A DNA stretch of 64,000 nt, taken from Nitzschia sp. pyKryTriq1 (Eukaryota; Bacillariophyta; Bacillariophyceae; Bacillariales; Bacillariaceae). Shown piece after piece: positions 30,004 through 41,244 of this stretch (the stretch's first letter is position 1; each line of letters begins with the position of its first letter). Under the pieces are notes generated by a model. The model ran no database searches. It was not told where the DNA came from and was given only the letters and a program-made list of their open reading frames with translations. The position numbers and the translations under genes are program-made. The stretch is taken from contig OY101115.1 of NCBI GenBank assembly GCA_956465555.1, forward strand, positions 2,232,001-2,296,000. The letters run 5' to 3'.

Positions 30004-33000
30004 CTAGATGAGCTCTTCCCAGTCAATAGCATCGATCTTGGAATAGAACTTTCCGTCAGTGCCCTCTTCCCGCCGTACCTGAAAATATTTTTCCGGCATC
30101 TGAAATCCGGTTTGCGAAGAGAGTTCAGTCTTCATCATCGAAACAAAGTCCTCGTCGTGGGTGATGAGAATCAATTGGAAGTTGCTTTGCTGTGCTCTGG
30201 AGGCGATAATCTGTGCCAGCGCGATGGCCAGGCCTTTCTTGTTGTTAAAGTCGAGATTCACCGTTGGTTCATCGAGTGCTATACAACCGAAATTCAAACA
30301 GAAAGTCTCGGCAAGCGCTAAACGAATGACGATACTGGCCAACACACGCTGACCAGCAGAGCACCGGCCTCGCATGTCAAGTTCCGTCGACCCCTTTGTC
30401 ATCACGACGCGATAATTGTATGATCTAGTAGCTCGTGAACCAGATTCCTGACCTGAAACAATCTGGATGCCCGTAATATCTTCCCCCTTGTAGGTCAAAT
30501 TCCATAAGTCCAGAATAATCTTGTTGATCTCCTCAATCTTAATACTGTGAAACTTCAAGAGTGCCTATGGTCGACAAAAATGTTTGTGAGACTTCTAGGC
30601 GAGAACCGGTGGCACAGTTCGATGCTGTTGCGCTTACCTTGTCAAGGGCTGAGTGGTACTTCTCGATATCTTTCACCGCCATCTGTGTGGTCTCGTACTT
30701 GATCATCGCCACCCGATATTCTTCGTCAACTTCCTTGTACTCTGGTGCAGAAAGTTTACGCTGCAGATCGAAGTGATTAGTTGGGGCAGCCAAAACCGGA
30801 CACAACACGGGTCAAGTGAGCCACCTACCTTGATCGAACGAATGCTCTCCAAGATTTCCCCTCGTCTCCCTTCCAACCTTGCTGTGGCTTTCAAATTCTC
30901 TTCTTTCCTGGCCCGAAGACTCTCAATATCATCGTACACCGTTTCATGACCCTCGACGGTCGCCGCCTTTTCTTCCAATTTCGAAATTTCTTTCTTGAGC
31001 TGCTCGACGAGTCGAGTGGAATTGATAAGTTCGATGTTTTCTTTCAGATTTTTCTTGTGACGCTCCTGGTCTTCTACAGCCTTCAGTACACTTTCCAGCT
31101 TGGGTCGGAGAGCATTCAATTGCGCATTCTTCTCCTTCGTTTTCTCGGCAAATTCGGCCTTCTTTCTTTCGACGTTCGCAAGCTCATCTTCGGCGGTCGA
31201 CGACTGGTATTCTTCGATATGTTGCCCAATATCTTTCAGTTCCTTCAGAGCGCTCGTGAAAGATGCCTTTGTCGACCTGAGGCGCTCTTCGTCCTCGCTA
31301 GCTAATGCCTGCAGGCGATTCTTTTCCGTCTCTTTCGATCTTCGTTTCTGCGTCAAGGGAGCCAGTTCGTCTTGAAGCTGGGATGGGAAACTTCTGAGTG
31401 AAAGTTTGAACCAGAAATCATACAGTTGGGTGAAAACCGGGGACTTACTTTTCTCTCCTCAGTGGCGCACTTTGCAATCGTTTCGCCCAATTCGTGCTTT
31501 CGCTGAATGTTCTTTTGCTCCTCCGCCATTTTTGTCTCCTTTTGCTTCAGGTTATGCTCGGTTTGAGTCGCCTGAGAAGTTTGTAGTTCACATGGACACA
31601 TGAGATCAAGCTGGGGGGTACGCATCGCATTTGAATGCATGATTGTGGCAGCGACTTACCAGATTCGTCACCGTATTGATGCGCTGCATGAGCGCACTAT
31701 TTTCTTTGTTGAGTTTGTTCATCTGTTGATGAGTCAGAGGAGTTAGAGGTAGGAAACGTCCGAAATATCGGTCAGACAACAAATGTGCATCGTTTTCTCG
31801 TCGTATGTACTTACCTTGTTCATGTACTTTTCTCGCTCATCCGTTCGCTCGTGCATGTCGCGTTCAACCGCTGCAAGGTCTCGACCCTTGGTGTCGATTC
31901 CAGTACTAATGGTGAGATCCACTTCCTTTTGATTCACTTGCATGCGCTTCTCTGCAATTCGAGTAGCTGCCTCCGCCCATCGTTTTGAGGAATCCAAGAG
32001 CTCGCGAAGGGAATCGACCTGATTTTCAATGTCAGATGCGGATTCCTTGGCATCATTTAGCTGACCGGTGGACTCGGACAATTGATCCTCCAGCGCACCA
32101 ATGCTCGTTTCAAGTTCGTTTACCTCATTGGCAATGCGGCGGTACTCCAAAATTGACTGGGAATGTTCAGCGACGATACCTTTCCAACAGCTGTAGTTGG
32201 ATCGGGAAGTCTGGGTCTGCTCGTCAAGTTCGAGCAATGGCGACTGCTCAGAGGACAACATTTTCAATTGACTTCTGAGTATCGAGTATTCATCTTGACT
32301 CTCGAAGTCCCGGAGACAGCAGGGGCATGCAATCGCCCCTTCCTTCGTTCTTGCCTATCAAGAAAAGTGACACTGACTAAGCCGTTCCGTGTATAGGCGC
32401 AAATCATAGCTGGACAAACACACAAAATCTTACCTGCTTGATCAATTTCTTGAATATCTTGTACAGCACTTCACTTTTGATACCCTCAGTCGACTGAGAC
32501 TCTTCCTCCGCCAATCGTTCACTCAGATACGCCAGAAGTTCCTGTGGATGGGCTTCGCTCGCAGTGTTGCTAGGTGTGGCCACATCAATATCCTTTTCGT
32601 ACGCTTTTAGCTCCTCGACGACCTCCTTCACGGTGGCAATGCTACCACCTGGAGCTTCCAACTGTGTCATTCGAGCCCGCTTACTATTGATGGAGCGCTG
32701 GTCATGACTCAGCAACGCGCGGCGTTCTGCTACACCCTGCTGGAGTTTTGAAGCATCGGCATTGGCACGCTCTAATTCAAGGTTGCGGGCGTCGTACTTG
32801 CTCCTGACTTCGTCCACCACCTTCTCAATTAGGTCGCGAATTCCCTCTCCACTGTTTCCCATTTCCTCCATACCCGGCAATGCCTTGGGGTAGGACGAGA
32901 TGTTGAACGATTGCGCCATATATGCGGAGTCCTTGATGAACTCTTCCAGATTCTCCAAGTCTTTGAGGATCTGCCCTCTCAAGACAGAGATAGAATTCTG

Positions 33001-34952
33001 TGTATCGGACGAGTGTCTCAATTGATCGAGCGCCATGCGGTCGTCTTCCAAGTCACGCTTGATGGCATCCATCTTCGTTTCGATGTCGCGGATTTCGAGC
33101 GGAATTTCGTCCTTCCGAGGGTCAGAATTGGCTTGATCCCTTTCTTTGGCGTACTTGGCAGCCAGCTGTCGAGCCTCTTCAAGGTCACTGGCACGAACGC
33201 GGTTAGTAAGCTGGGTACCAATCGTCTTCAACTCTTCTCTGGCCTCGGACTGCTCCTTGTTCAACCGACTTCGCGTACTTTCAATCGATGTAATCTTGGC
33301 CCTGATATCGGCAAGCTGATTTGAAAGCTCATTGTCCGCTTTGGAATGTGACGCCTTGTGATCTTCAATTGCTTGCGTGAGTTCTTCTTCTTTCTTCGAG
33401 GCGGCTCGATAGAACTCCTCCAGGTCCTTTTCAGGAATATCTAAAATGGGCTCTTGGTTGTGGGGTGCTACAGATACGTCCAAAACAGAGGTGTTTGCGC
33501 TGTAAGAAGTGTTCTGGGTCTGGGTGTGCTGGGTTTGAGTGATCGCTGACAGGGCATCACCAAGGGCAAATGTTTCCCCAATTTCTACCATTTTCTCGAA
33601 ACGTTGCCTCAGGCGTCGCTCATGTGTTTCTTTTTTCTCTTGCAGTCGACCGACACGCGATTCGAGTTCCTTGTCTTGTTTTTCGATGCGCTCGAGTTCC
33701 TTATTCGCGCTCCTCACCTCCGCCTCCAAGTCAGATTTTTGCTCCAGCTGCTGAGTTCTCTGAGCATCAAAGTCCCGCAACATTTCCTTGAGTTCCGATA
33801 CCGAGTGTTGCTGAGTCAGATCGTCTTGCAACATGCTAGATTGCTTCTTGAGCACTTGACGCTGGGTGGTGTATTCGTTCTTTCGAGACTCTAGTTCCGT
33901 ATTGGTTTCATCAATTTGTTCCATAATGGCATCCAATCGTTGTTGCTCTTCTTCTGTCTCTTTGAGAGCCTCCTTTTGCTCGTTGATCTCTTCTTCGACT
34001 TCCTCCATTTGTTCATTGTACTTGGTGAGTTCTTGTCGAAAGCCCTTGGCCGCATGGCGATGGGAGGAAATTCCAGCCACATCCGCCTTCAAGTCCTTGA
34101 CTTTGGACGCATACTCCTTCTTGAGCTTGGAAAATACTTCTAGTGCTTTTGAGTATCGCGTCGAATCAAAAATGTCATCAAAACGCTTCTTCAAGACAGC
34201 TCCTTCTTGCAGCGGCCACGAGGCGTCTTCCTGGTGACAAAAGACGACATGCTCCAAGATGGCCTTGGAAACGCCCAGGAGCAAGGGCAACTGCCGGTCT
34301 AGTTCGGTACATTTGTGACCCATACTGACCCGAGTCCCATCTTTATCGGTGCTGCGCAAGACGCCATCTAGTTGCTTGAAGGTCATGGTAGTCTTGTTCT
34401 GCTGGACTTCCATACTGCGGACCACGACCATGTCGTTGCCGGCCCGTCCGGTAAATCGAAGTTTGACATTCGCTTTGACACTTTTCTGCCCGAGACTGCG
34501 GGGATCATGGACAAAGGCTTGACCCGATTTGTTGCCCGGAGGCATGGCACCACACACGGCGAATTTCAAGCTCTCAATGATTGTCGTTCTAGAAGTAGTT
34601 AGTAGTAGTAGTAGTAGTGTAGAAGTGGGTCAGTCAGTCAGTCAGTCAGTATCAGTATCACAAACTTTCCAGCAGCAATCCTAGCAATAGACTTACTTTC
34701 CACACCCATTGGCACCTACGATGATCGTGCAAGGAAAGTAGAATTCCAGAACCTGTTTGGACCGTTCCAGCCACAACAATGACAAGGTGAGATGATTCGA
34801 CTACGAGTACTGTAGCGTGTCTGCCTTTGCGTGTAGAACAGTTTGTGGCACATAGTATTCATATCGCAATACAATATCGTTCGTACCTGTTCTGCATCAT
34901 CAGGGCTAAAGGAGCGGACTCCTCGAATGGACAATTTGTTGATCGAGGCCAT
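30004..34952 (-). CDS. RAD50: RAD50 DNA double-strand-break repair ATPase
   Basis: SMC-like ATPase of the MRE11-RAD50-NBS1 complex, 1411 residues in nine exons: 34952-34887, 34752-34697, 34588-32434, 32354-31815, 31722-31660, 31571-31449, 31377-30829, 30760-30638 and 30564-30004. All joins are in frame with GT-AG ends. The protein opens with [12 protein letters not shown]. Walker A is GANGCGKT (35-42), split by the second intron. A long coiled coil follows, with the zinc hook as Cys-Pro-Cys-Cys (769-772, the CxxC pair being 769 and 772), then a second coiled coil. The C-terminal lobe has the signature CSAGQ, Walker B with [10 protein letters not shown] and ITHDEDF. The first exon encodes only 22 residues. 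Length is slightly above the usual 1300. Intron 2 holds tag and cagt microsatellites. Confidence 0.97.
34597..34662. repeat. Microsatellites in RAD50 intron 2
   Basis: A (TAG)n run is followed by a (CAGT)n run and atcagtatcag. Both lie inside the second intron and do not touch coding sequence. Confidence 0.8.
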
Positions 34953-35827
34953 GGTGGTGGCAGTGGATCGCTGCTATGGGGTCGCGAATTCGCTCGGCGT
35001 GAATGAACAGGGAGGCCTCGTCTGCTACAAGTGTCAGCCAAGAAGCTGGAGGTGCGTCAAGAAGTTGGGACGAACTCGAAACCAATGCTGGGTTTCGATC
35101 GCACAATGAGACGGACTGAAAAGCGCCCGCGAAAGAATCGAAGATGAGACGGAAGTAGCTAGAACTGTACCAGGTAGTAATCGACGATGAATGTGAAAGT
35201 GTACTAGTAGTAGGGTATGGCGTCACGGGAAGCGTGCACAAAAGACTTGCGACGGCAAGGCGCATCATCATCAAGGTTTTGGATCTCTCACCACGGCGGT
35301 TCCTCGCCTTTTGCTGTACTTGGTACCAGGTACCGCCACAACGAGGCAATCCATGGCCACGTAGAAATGTACAGCGAGTAAGTACTGAAGCTGAAAGGGC
35401 TTGAAACTTCCTTCCGGGTTGAACGACGTGCAGGCACTCAGATAAGCCGCGCGCGGCGGGGTGTCTCTCCTCGGCTCTGTTCGATTTTGTTCTACTTTTT
35501 GCAACTGTGCCGTACGTTATTTACCGGTAGCCGTTACCGTGCGGCTACTGTGCCAGTAAAGTAGCTTGCCCGCAAACTCAAAAACCGGTTTCTTCCAACA
35601 ACAATCAACAGAATGATCAACGAAGCCATGATCGCAGTCGATCATCCTCATTGTGTGTTTTGCTGTTGTCGCTACGAATAACGACTAGTCTAACTGCCCC
35701 CTGACATCAACTGAAAACTTCCCTGGACGACAACTATTTTCTCTTGGTCGACCAAGCGAGGAAGCTACAGTACTGGTACTGTACAATATATACGAGTACA
35801 GAATACAACAGACACCAGAAAGTCATC
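34953..35827. other. Divergent promoter region, RAD50 and CDIN1-like
   Basis: No gene is recognised in 875 bp. On the minus strand near 35124-35133 lies TTTCGCGG, a 7-of-8 match to the E2F consensus, about 175 bp upstream of RAD50. Short ggtaccaggtacc words lie near 35320, and a cggtagccgttaccg palindrome-like stretch near 35524. Confidence 0.5.
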
Positions 35828-36166
35828 ATGGCGCGCCATGGAATATACAAGAGAAATCCCGGTCTCATCAGTAGTTTCGAGTCACAGTACGCCACTCGTT
35901 CCACCACCCGTTCCGCCACGCGTTCCGCCATCCTTGCCTATTCAGCCTCCCTTGCCTCTTCCAGAAAAAACGTCCCAGAAACCACCACCACCACCACCAA
36001 CAACAACAACCACACCACAAAGGACGGTAGTGAGGTTGCTGGTAATGGTACCACTACCGGTAGTCGTTCGAAAGCACTGAAACGGAAAAGAGAAGCGGAA
36101 AACGGTGAAAGCAGTAAAAATACTCCTTGTCCAGAGGAAGTGCACGTGTCATCATCATCGTCGTCG

Positions 36167-36217
<51 letters not shown>

Positions 36218-36982
36218 AAAAAGCCCCATTCGGAGAATGAAGTGGAGGTACTGTGGTGGAGGTGCGACGAACATGTACCGATTGCCTCGGAGGAATTCAT
36301 GATCCGCCCTCTTGTCCAAGCGGGTGAAAATGAGCGAGGAATGATGAAAGACAAAAAGCCCGGTCGTTTAAATCATATTCAATGGCATCTGAGAAAAGCT
36401 CCTGGGCTGCGGTTGGATCAGGCCCTGTCTCTGCGACGGCATCACATGAAATTGTTGAACCCCTATAAAAGTATGCCGGCTTTGAGGTTGGGCAACGATG
36501 ATGACATCAGAGAATCGGCGGAGATTTTTGAAACAGTGGTTGAAGTTTTCTTGAAAGTTAAAAAAATCGACTGCTTAAACGAATATGAACAAAAGTCCAA
36601 GTTTCCCGACTACAGGTTGACCCCTGACTTTCTTTTGACTACTCCCATCACATTGAAGAAATACCGAAGTACAAAGGATCAAGTCGTCGAGAAGAGAAAA
36701 ATCCACTGGATCGAAGCCAAAATGTTTTATGGCGCCTCCACGATACCTACAGGCACGAATGGAGCAGTGGGAAGAGTCCTTCCCAAAGTCAACGAATACG
36801 TCCAAAAATTTGGGGAGGGTGCCATTGTTTTCATGTACGGATGCGGAGATCGGCTGGCAAACGAGCTATCTGCCTTAGGAGTAACAGCTTTGGATGCTTC
36901 AGCTATCCACGGAAAGTTGATGGAGCAGGTGCATGAGCATCAACGAACGTGGTGCGCCAAGGACGGCATCATTTTGCCTTGA
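35828..36982 (+). CDS. CDIN1: CDIN1-like PD-(D/E)xK nuclease
   Basis: Protein of 384 residues if the Met at 35828 is used; an in-frame Met 28 codons earlier is possible. The C-terminal half matches CDAN1-interacting nuclease 1: YRLTPDFLLTTPI, then IHWIEAKMFYG, then EYVQKFGEGAIVFMYGCG. These give the nuclease residues Asp267, Glu296 and Lys298. In animals the partner is codanin-1, which handles histone chaperone ASF1. The role in algae is unknown. The N-terminal half is disordered: TRST/TRSA repeats, a Thr/Asn run and an uninterrupted run of over 20 Ser coded by a TCA/TCG repeat. A single exon is enough. A basic stretch around KALKRKREAE may be a nuclear signal. It converges on the repetitive protein gene with 170 bp between stops. 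Confidence 0.82.
36149..36218. repeat. TCA/TCG hexamer repeat coding poly-Ser
   Basis: Roughly 23 codons alternate TCA and TCG inside the CDIN1-like gene. The opposite strand reads as a poly-Asp frame, which is an artefact. Length is likely to vary between strains. Confidence 0.9.
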
Positions 36983-37152
36983 GAGGGATTGCGACACGAT
37001 GCTGGCCATTCGTATAGCAACCATTGCGACTTGAAGTTGATAGGAGAAGTACTGTAAATACCGCTAGTAGAGTTACATTCATTGATACGATAAAAATACA
37101 ATGTTATACATATAATATGTTTGAGCCAAGCTCATCGTGTGGTTGTACCATT

Positions 37153-40100
37153 TCAAATTTCAAAACCAACTTGGAACTCGGGAGAAATATCGGCATGATT
37201 GAACACCGGGATGTCTTGAGATCGCGGTGTTCCCCAGTTGAGCGGGGAGAACGATTCTGCTGTCATGAAAGGATCCGCAGATTCGGGAGAGAAAAAATCG
37301 TCCGGATTGTCAATTATCAACCCGTCTTCGTCGTCATCTGCGAAAGGGTCAAAGACAACGTTTTCCTGATTCTTCTTTTCAGACTTCTTGGGGTTGGTCT
37401 CTTTTCCGGCCTTGGCAGGGGACCGTGAGAGGTGTGGCTCGTGAATCTTTTGGGTTTGAATCGCTTCTTGGGCTGGAGGGTCTGAAAACCGAATTGTTTT
37501 CTCAGGACCTTTGTTTTCTTGAGCACCAGAATCGTCGTCGGCAAACGGGTCTAGGTCAGGGTCCCTATCCCCCCACTCATCCTCGCCAGTAAAATTCAGC
37601 GCCTCGTCATGCTCGTCTTCAGATGCCGTTTCTTTGGCCCAAAAGCGCAACACTTGGTCTACTTGATTTCCTCTGCCCCCCGACGGGGATTGGTCGATGG
37701 TACGACGCGGCGAAATGGTCGACTTCTGATCTCTCTGTGGACTGTAATTCCCTTTCGTTCTGGGCGATGCATCGCCATAATAGCCCACCCTGTAAGCTTC
37801 GCTGTCTCGCCGTGAAGGTGTTAACACTGGATGGTTTGAGCTGTCCACGGACTTTGCTGGACTGAGAATGTTGGAGTTCCCCTGTTGCTGTACCGGCTCT
37901 TGAGGTTCTGCTTCAGATGGTAACACCAAAGTTGCTAGTCCTCTTGAAGCGACACTTTCTCGATTATGACTTGTGTCATCTTCAATGTAAGCGTTTGTAG
38001 AGTCGCTCTGTTTGATGGTTAGGCGCATCGGCGAAGAGTCCTCGCCGCTCGAGCTCTCGTCGTCGACGTAATTCTCATCTTCAATGTACGCGCTGGTAGA
38101 GTCACTCTCCTTGATAGCTAGCTGGGGGGATGAAGGGTTCTCGTTTTGCATCGAAAAAGAAGTCTTAACACCAAGATAGTATTCTTCGTGGCTCTGGCCA
38201 GAGAGCACTCTTTGAAACTCGTCAGGCAGATTCTCGGGAAGTGCACTTGGGTTTCCACTATAGTTTCCAGTGGAACTATCCTCGTCATAGGAAGCCATGG
38301 ACTTGGCGGCATGCTTCATTACTTCGTCGAAGTCAGCGACCAGTGACGAGTCTGCTGCCATCCGTGCAAGCCGTGTGCTGTGATCCTCTGATTCTCTATC
38401 AGAATTTACCATCAGATCCTCGCTGCTTTTCTTCTCTTCCACGACGTCGAAAGATGATGGCATCATTCGATTCATCTTCCCTACGATTTCCAATGCTCGA
38501 CGTTCGATCTCATCTTCGTACTGTTCTGCTTCTTTCGATCCACCAGGAGAGGCAATGTGAAGCTGGTTCGATGGCAGGGCGATAACGTTCGGAGATTCGC
38601 TCTTCGGACTTGTCTTTGCGAACATCGGTGGGACTTTTGGGTTGCTGGTTTCTGGTAGGATGACAGGTCCTGGCGGTAGCGATTCCTGCTCAGTGCTCGC
38701 GGTGTTACTGCTTTCCTTGGTTGCACTGGCATAAGTAGCTTCGGCCTTTGCTCGCCAAAATGATGATCCCTGATCATTGTTCTGCCTTCTCGGTGAAGAA
38801 TCATGTTGCCATGGTGCCTTGCTGTAGCTTTTCTGCATCTGACTGGCCCTCTTGGAATACATGGCGCGGGTCTCTTCGTCGGGAATGTACTTTTCAGGGG
38901 AGTTTTCGTCTGCTTCCTCTGGAGCTACAACCACAAGTTTTTCAGGTTTCTCCGAAACTCCCTGAAATACGACTTCGTCTTTCGTTTCCAGCAATTCAGA
39001 TTTCTCTCCGGCCACACCTTCGATTTCTTCCTCATCGTTGTCAGGCTCACTAGTAGCAGGGTTTGGCTTCGACTGCCATCTTTGGACGACACTAGGTTTT
39101 TGACGTTTTGCCTTGGCACTTGTACTTCTTTCTTCCGTCTTTGCATGACCCTCGGGTTTGGGGCCATTTTTGCCTCCCAACATGTTGTGCCACATTTTGA
39201 GCACATTTGACGGGCGAAGTTCCTCGTCGGTATATCCTCCTCCAGTAAACACCACAGGTTCTGGCTCAATAGCAGGGGTCTCCACTTCTGTTGTGCGAAT
39301 CGAGTCTGTCACACTATTTGGAGCACCTTGCTTTGTCTGCCACATTTTGAGCACACTGGGTTGCGCACGTACTTGGTCGGCGTTTCCTCCTCCGTCGGGT
39401 GCTTCCGGCTCAACGGCGGCCTCAACTTCTGTCTCGAGAATAGTCGAATCCGTGGCAGTGTTCGGACTCCCTTGCTTTGCCTGCCACTTTTTGAGCACGC
39501 TGGGTGCCGCACCACCATGGTTGATGTCTCCTTCTCCGGCATCTTCTTCTTCTTCTTCTTGCTCACTGTGAGTGGTAGTCAGAGGAAGAGTGTCTGCCCT
39601 TGGGGACATAGATGCCGTGTTATTTTTGGCTGCTTGCTTTGCCTGCCACATTTGGAACACGCTAGGTGCCGCACGACCTTGATTGGTATCGCCTTCTCCG
39701 ACCTGTGCCTCTTGCTCAAGCGGAGTGGTAGTACCTGTAGCAGGAGGCTCTCGTCCCGGCGCCCTATTTGCCTGCCACATTTTGACACCACTGGGAGGTG
39801 GACGCTCTTCCTTTGCCATTTCATTGTCCGGGGTAGGCCAATCCACTTGAATATCCTCCGATGAGTTTTGTACTTCCTCCTCCACTGGCTTGGATGGTAC
39901 CGATACAGAAAATTTGCCAGCCGATCCATATCGCTGTGTCGGCGGCAGTGGGGCAGTAGCCCGTCCGTTCTGCCAGGATGGTCGCGGACTCTTTGGGACC
40001 ATAGCAATAGCATTATTGTTTGATCCCGAAAAACTTTGACGGACACGAGGGTCTGGGCTATTCATGGGCATAATAGGCTGATTGGATCCACGAGAATTAA

Positions 40101-41244
40101 AGGAGGCTCGCAGGCTGGCGACACTCACTACATCCGGTGTTTCGATGCCAACGGCAGCTGCTGCCTTGGGAGGTGTTTCTACCGGCAATTCATTCCTTGC
40201 GCTCGGGCTTCCCGGCTGCATCGTTCGCGCATTACCAGACATTGGTGACGGTCGGGGTGCCTCCTTCGGGGAGGACCAGGATCCTGTCCGCACAGTCTGG
40301 ATGCGTTGAGCCTGGGGTGATTGTTTTGGTTGGCTCGGCGTCCACTTTCGGTCGGCTTTGTTGGCTGTTGGACTGGGGGGTGCGACCCCAACATTACTCG
40401 CATCAGACCATTTGACCCAACTCGGGGCGACACTCGATCCCGGCTTGGGCTGCACAAAATTCCGTTTAGGTTGTTGTTGTTGTTGTTCATTGTTGAACTC
40501 TTCCACGTCATTGGAGGCCGACTTTTTGACCCAGCTAGGCGTGACGGTCGATCCAGGTTTGGGTTGGGCATTTCCAGAATACGATACGCGCCCCTGGGTG
40601 TGGCTGTAAGACGGTCTGTTAAAAGAATCGATGGGACGGCTGTAGCTTCCAGCAGGCTTTACTTGTACCGAGACAGGGCCTTCGTCATCCGGGGCATCGT
40701 CATCATGGGAATCATCGTGCATGGCGCCAGGCTGCTGCATCGAGGGAGATCTCGATTGCACTTTTTGTTCCACTACGTCATCGTGAGTGTCAACGGTAAG
40801 ACTGTGACTATTCGTACTCTGTATGTCTCGTTGGTAATGATGAACGGGAGAAGAAAGCTTCGGGGCGGTGGGTACGGAATGTGGCACAGTGGGTGGTAAG
40901 GCTGGAGAAGAGCTGTTTCGTTTTCGTCCCATTTGCAAAGCTTTCTGGCGGCGGGAAGATAGAGATTCTCTTTCTTCGAAGCTGCTGCTATTACTGATAC
41001 TGTGAGACGAAGATGACTGGGCTATTCCGATATCAAAACTGTTGTTTGCATTACTCGATTTGGGAGCAACGGCTTTTGGCTTTGCAGTTTCACTGGATGC
41101 CGAAGGCGCCGTGCCATAAGAACCAGTGGAGCCACCGCCGACGGATGATGCGCTGTCCTTGGCAAGCCATTGTCGATGCCGCCTAGATCGTTCTAGGCGC
41201 TCTGATAGACTTTGCCTGGGCGATTTTCTCGTGGACTGCTGCAT
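37153..41244 (-). CDS. Large disordered protein with repeated PSV-W motifs
   Basis: Single-exon protein of 1363 residues that I do not recognise. It is rich in Pro, Ser, Lys, Asp and Glu and almost certainly mostly disordered. Between about residues 485 and 730 a motif P-S-x-V-x-x-W-Q-x-K recurs about six times at roughly 50-residue spacing, for example PSVFQMWQAKQ, PSVLKKWQAKQ and PSVLKMWQTKQ. Related forms are APSWVKWSD near 250, VLRFWAKET near 1200 and RHRQWLAKD at the start. A separate duplicated unit is IKxSDST(S/N)AYIED. The C-terminus has three DPF motifs (two as DPFADDD), which in other eukaryotes bind clathrin-adaptor ear domains. Its charge and repeats suggest a scaffold, but no function can be assigned. 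Confidence 0.85.
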   Translation of the reverse strand: MQQSTRKSPRQSLSERLERSRRHRQWLAKDSASSVGGGSTGSYGTAPSASSETAKPKAVAPKSSNANNSFDIGIAQSSSSHSISNSSSFEERESLSSRRQKALQMGRKRNSSSPALPPTVPHSVPTAPKLSSPVHHYQRDIQSTNSHSLTVDTHDDVVEQKVQSRSPSMQQPGAMHDDSHDDDAPDDEGPVSVQVKPAGSYSRPIDSFNRPSYSHTQGRVSYSGNAQPKPGSTVTPSWVKKSASNDVEEFNNEQQQQQPKRNFVQPKPGSSVAPSWVKWSDASNVGVAPPSPTANKADRKWTPSQPKQSPQAQRIQTVRTGSWSSPKEAPRPSPMSGNARTMQPGSPSARNELPVETPPKAAAAVGIETPDVVSVASLRASFNSRGSNQPIMPMNSPDPRVRQSFSGSNNNAIAMVPKSPRPSWQNGRATAPLPPTQRYGSAGKFSVSVPSKPVEEEVQNSSEDIQVDWPTPDNEMAKEERPPPSGVKMWQANRAPGREPPATGTTTPLEQEAQVGEGDTNQGRAAPSVFQMWQAKQAAKNNTASMSPRADTLPLTTTHSEQEEEEEDAGEGDINHGGAAPSVLKKWQAKQGSPNTATDSTILETEVEAAVEPEAPDGGGNADQVRAQPSVLKMWQTKQGAPNSVTDSIRTTEVETPAIEPEPVVFTGGGYTDEELRPSNVLKMWHNMLGGKNGPKPEGHAKTEERSTSAKAKRQKPSVVQRWQSKPNPATSEPDNDEEEIEGVAGEKSELLETKDEVVFQGVSEKPEKLVVVAPEEADENSPEKYIPDEETRAMYSKRASQMQKSYSKAPWQHDSSPRRQNNDQGSSFWRAKAEATYASATKESSNTASTEQESLPPGPVILPETSNPKVPPMFAKTSPKSESPNVIALPSNQLHIASPGGSKEAEQYEDEIERRALEIVGKMNRMMPSSFDVVEEKKSSEDLMVNSDRESEDHSTRLARMAADSSLVADFDEVMKHAAKSMASYDEDSSTGNYSGNPSALPENLPDEFQRVLSGQSHEEYYLGVKTSFSMQNENPSSPQLAIKESDSTSAYIEDENYVDDESSSGEDSSPMRLTIKQSDSTNAYIEDDTSHNRESVASRGLATLVLPSEAEPQEPVQQQGNSNILSPAKSVDSSNHPVLTPSRRDSEAYRVGYYGDASPRTKGNYSPQRDQKSTISPRRTIDQSPSGGRGNQVDQVLRFWAKETASEDEHDEALNFTGEDEWGDRDPDLDPFADDDSGAQENKGPEKTIRFSDPPAQEAIQTQKIHEPHLSRSPAKAGKETNPKKSEKKNQENVVFDPFADDDEDGLIIDNPDDFFSPESADPFMTAESFSPLNWGTPRSQDIPVFNHADISPEFQVGFEI
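39060..39800 (-). repeat. Degenerate tandem repeat, about 50 residues per unit
   Basis: On the plus strand the words tgccacattttgagcac or close variants recur at about 39190, 39340, 39482, 39645 and 39775, spacing 130-163 bp. Each marks one W-motif unit of the large disordered protein. Confidence 0.75.

Noticed and set aside
30761-30828. Truncated RAD50 (stops in several frames)
   Set aside because: Eight short introns with good splice sites join all pieces in frame, including Walker A, hook and Walker B.
35938-36354. Minus-strand frame with a long poly-Asp run
   Set aside because: It is the reverse reading of the TCA/TCG repeat that codes poly-Ser in the CDIN1-like gene.
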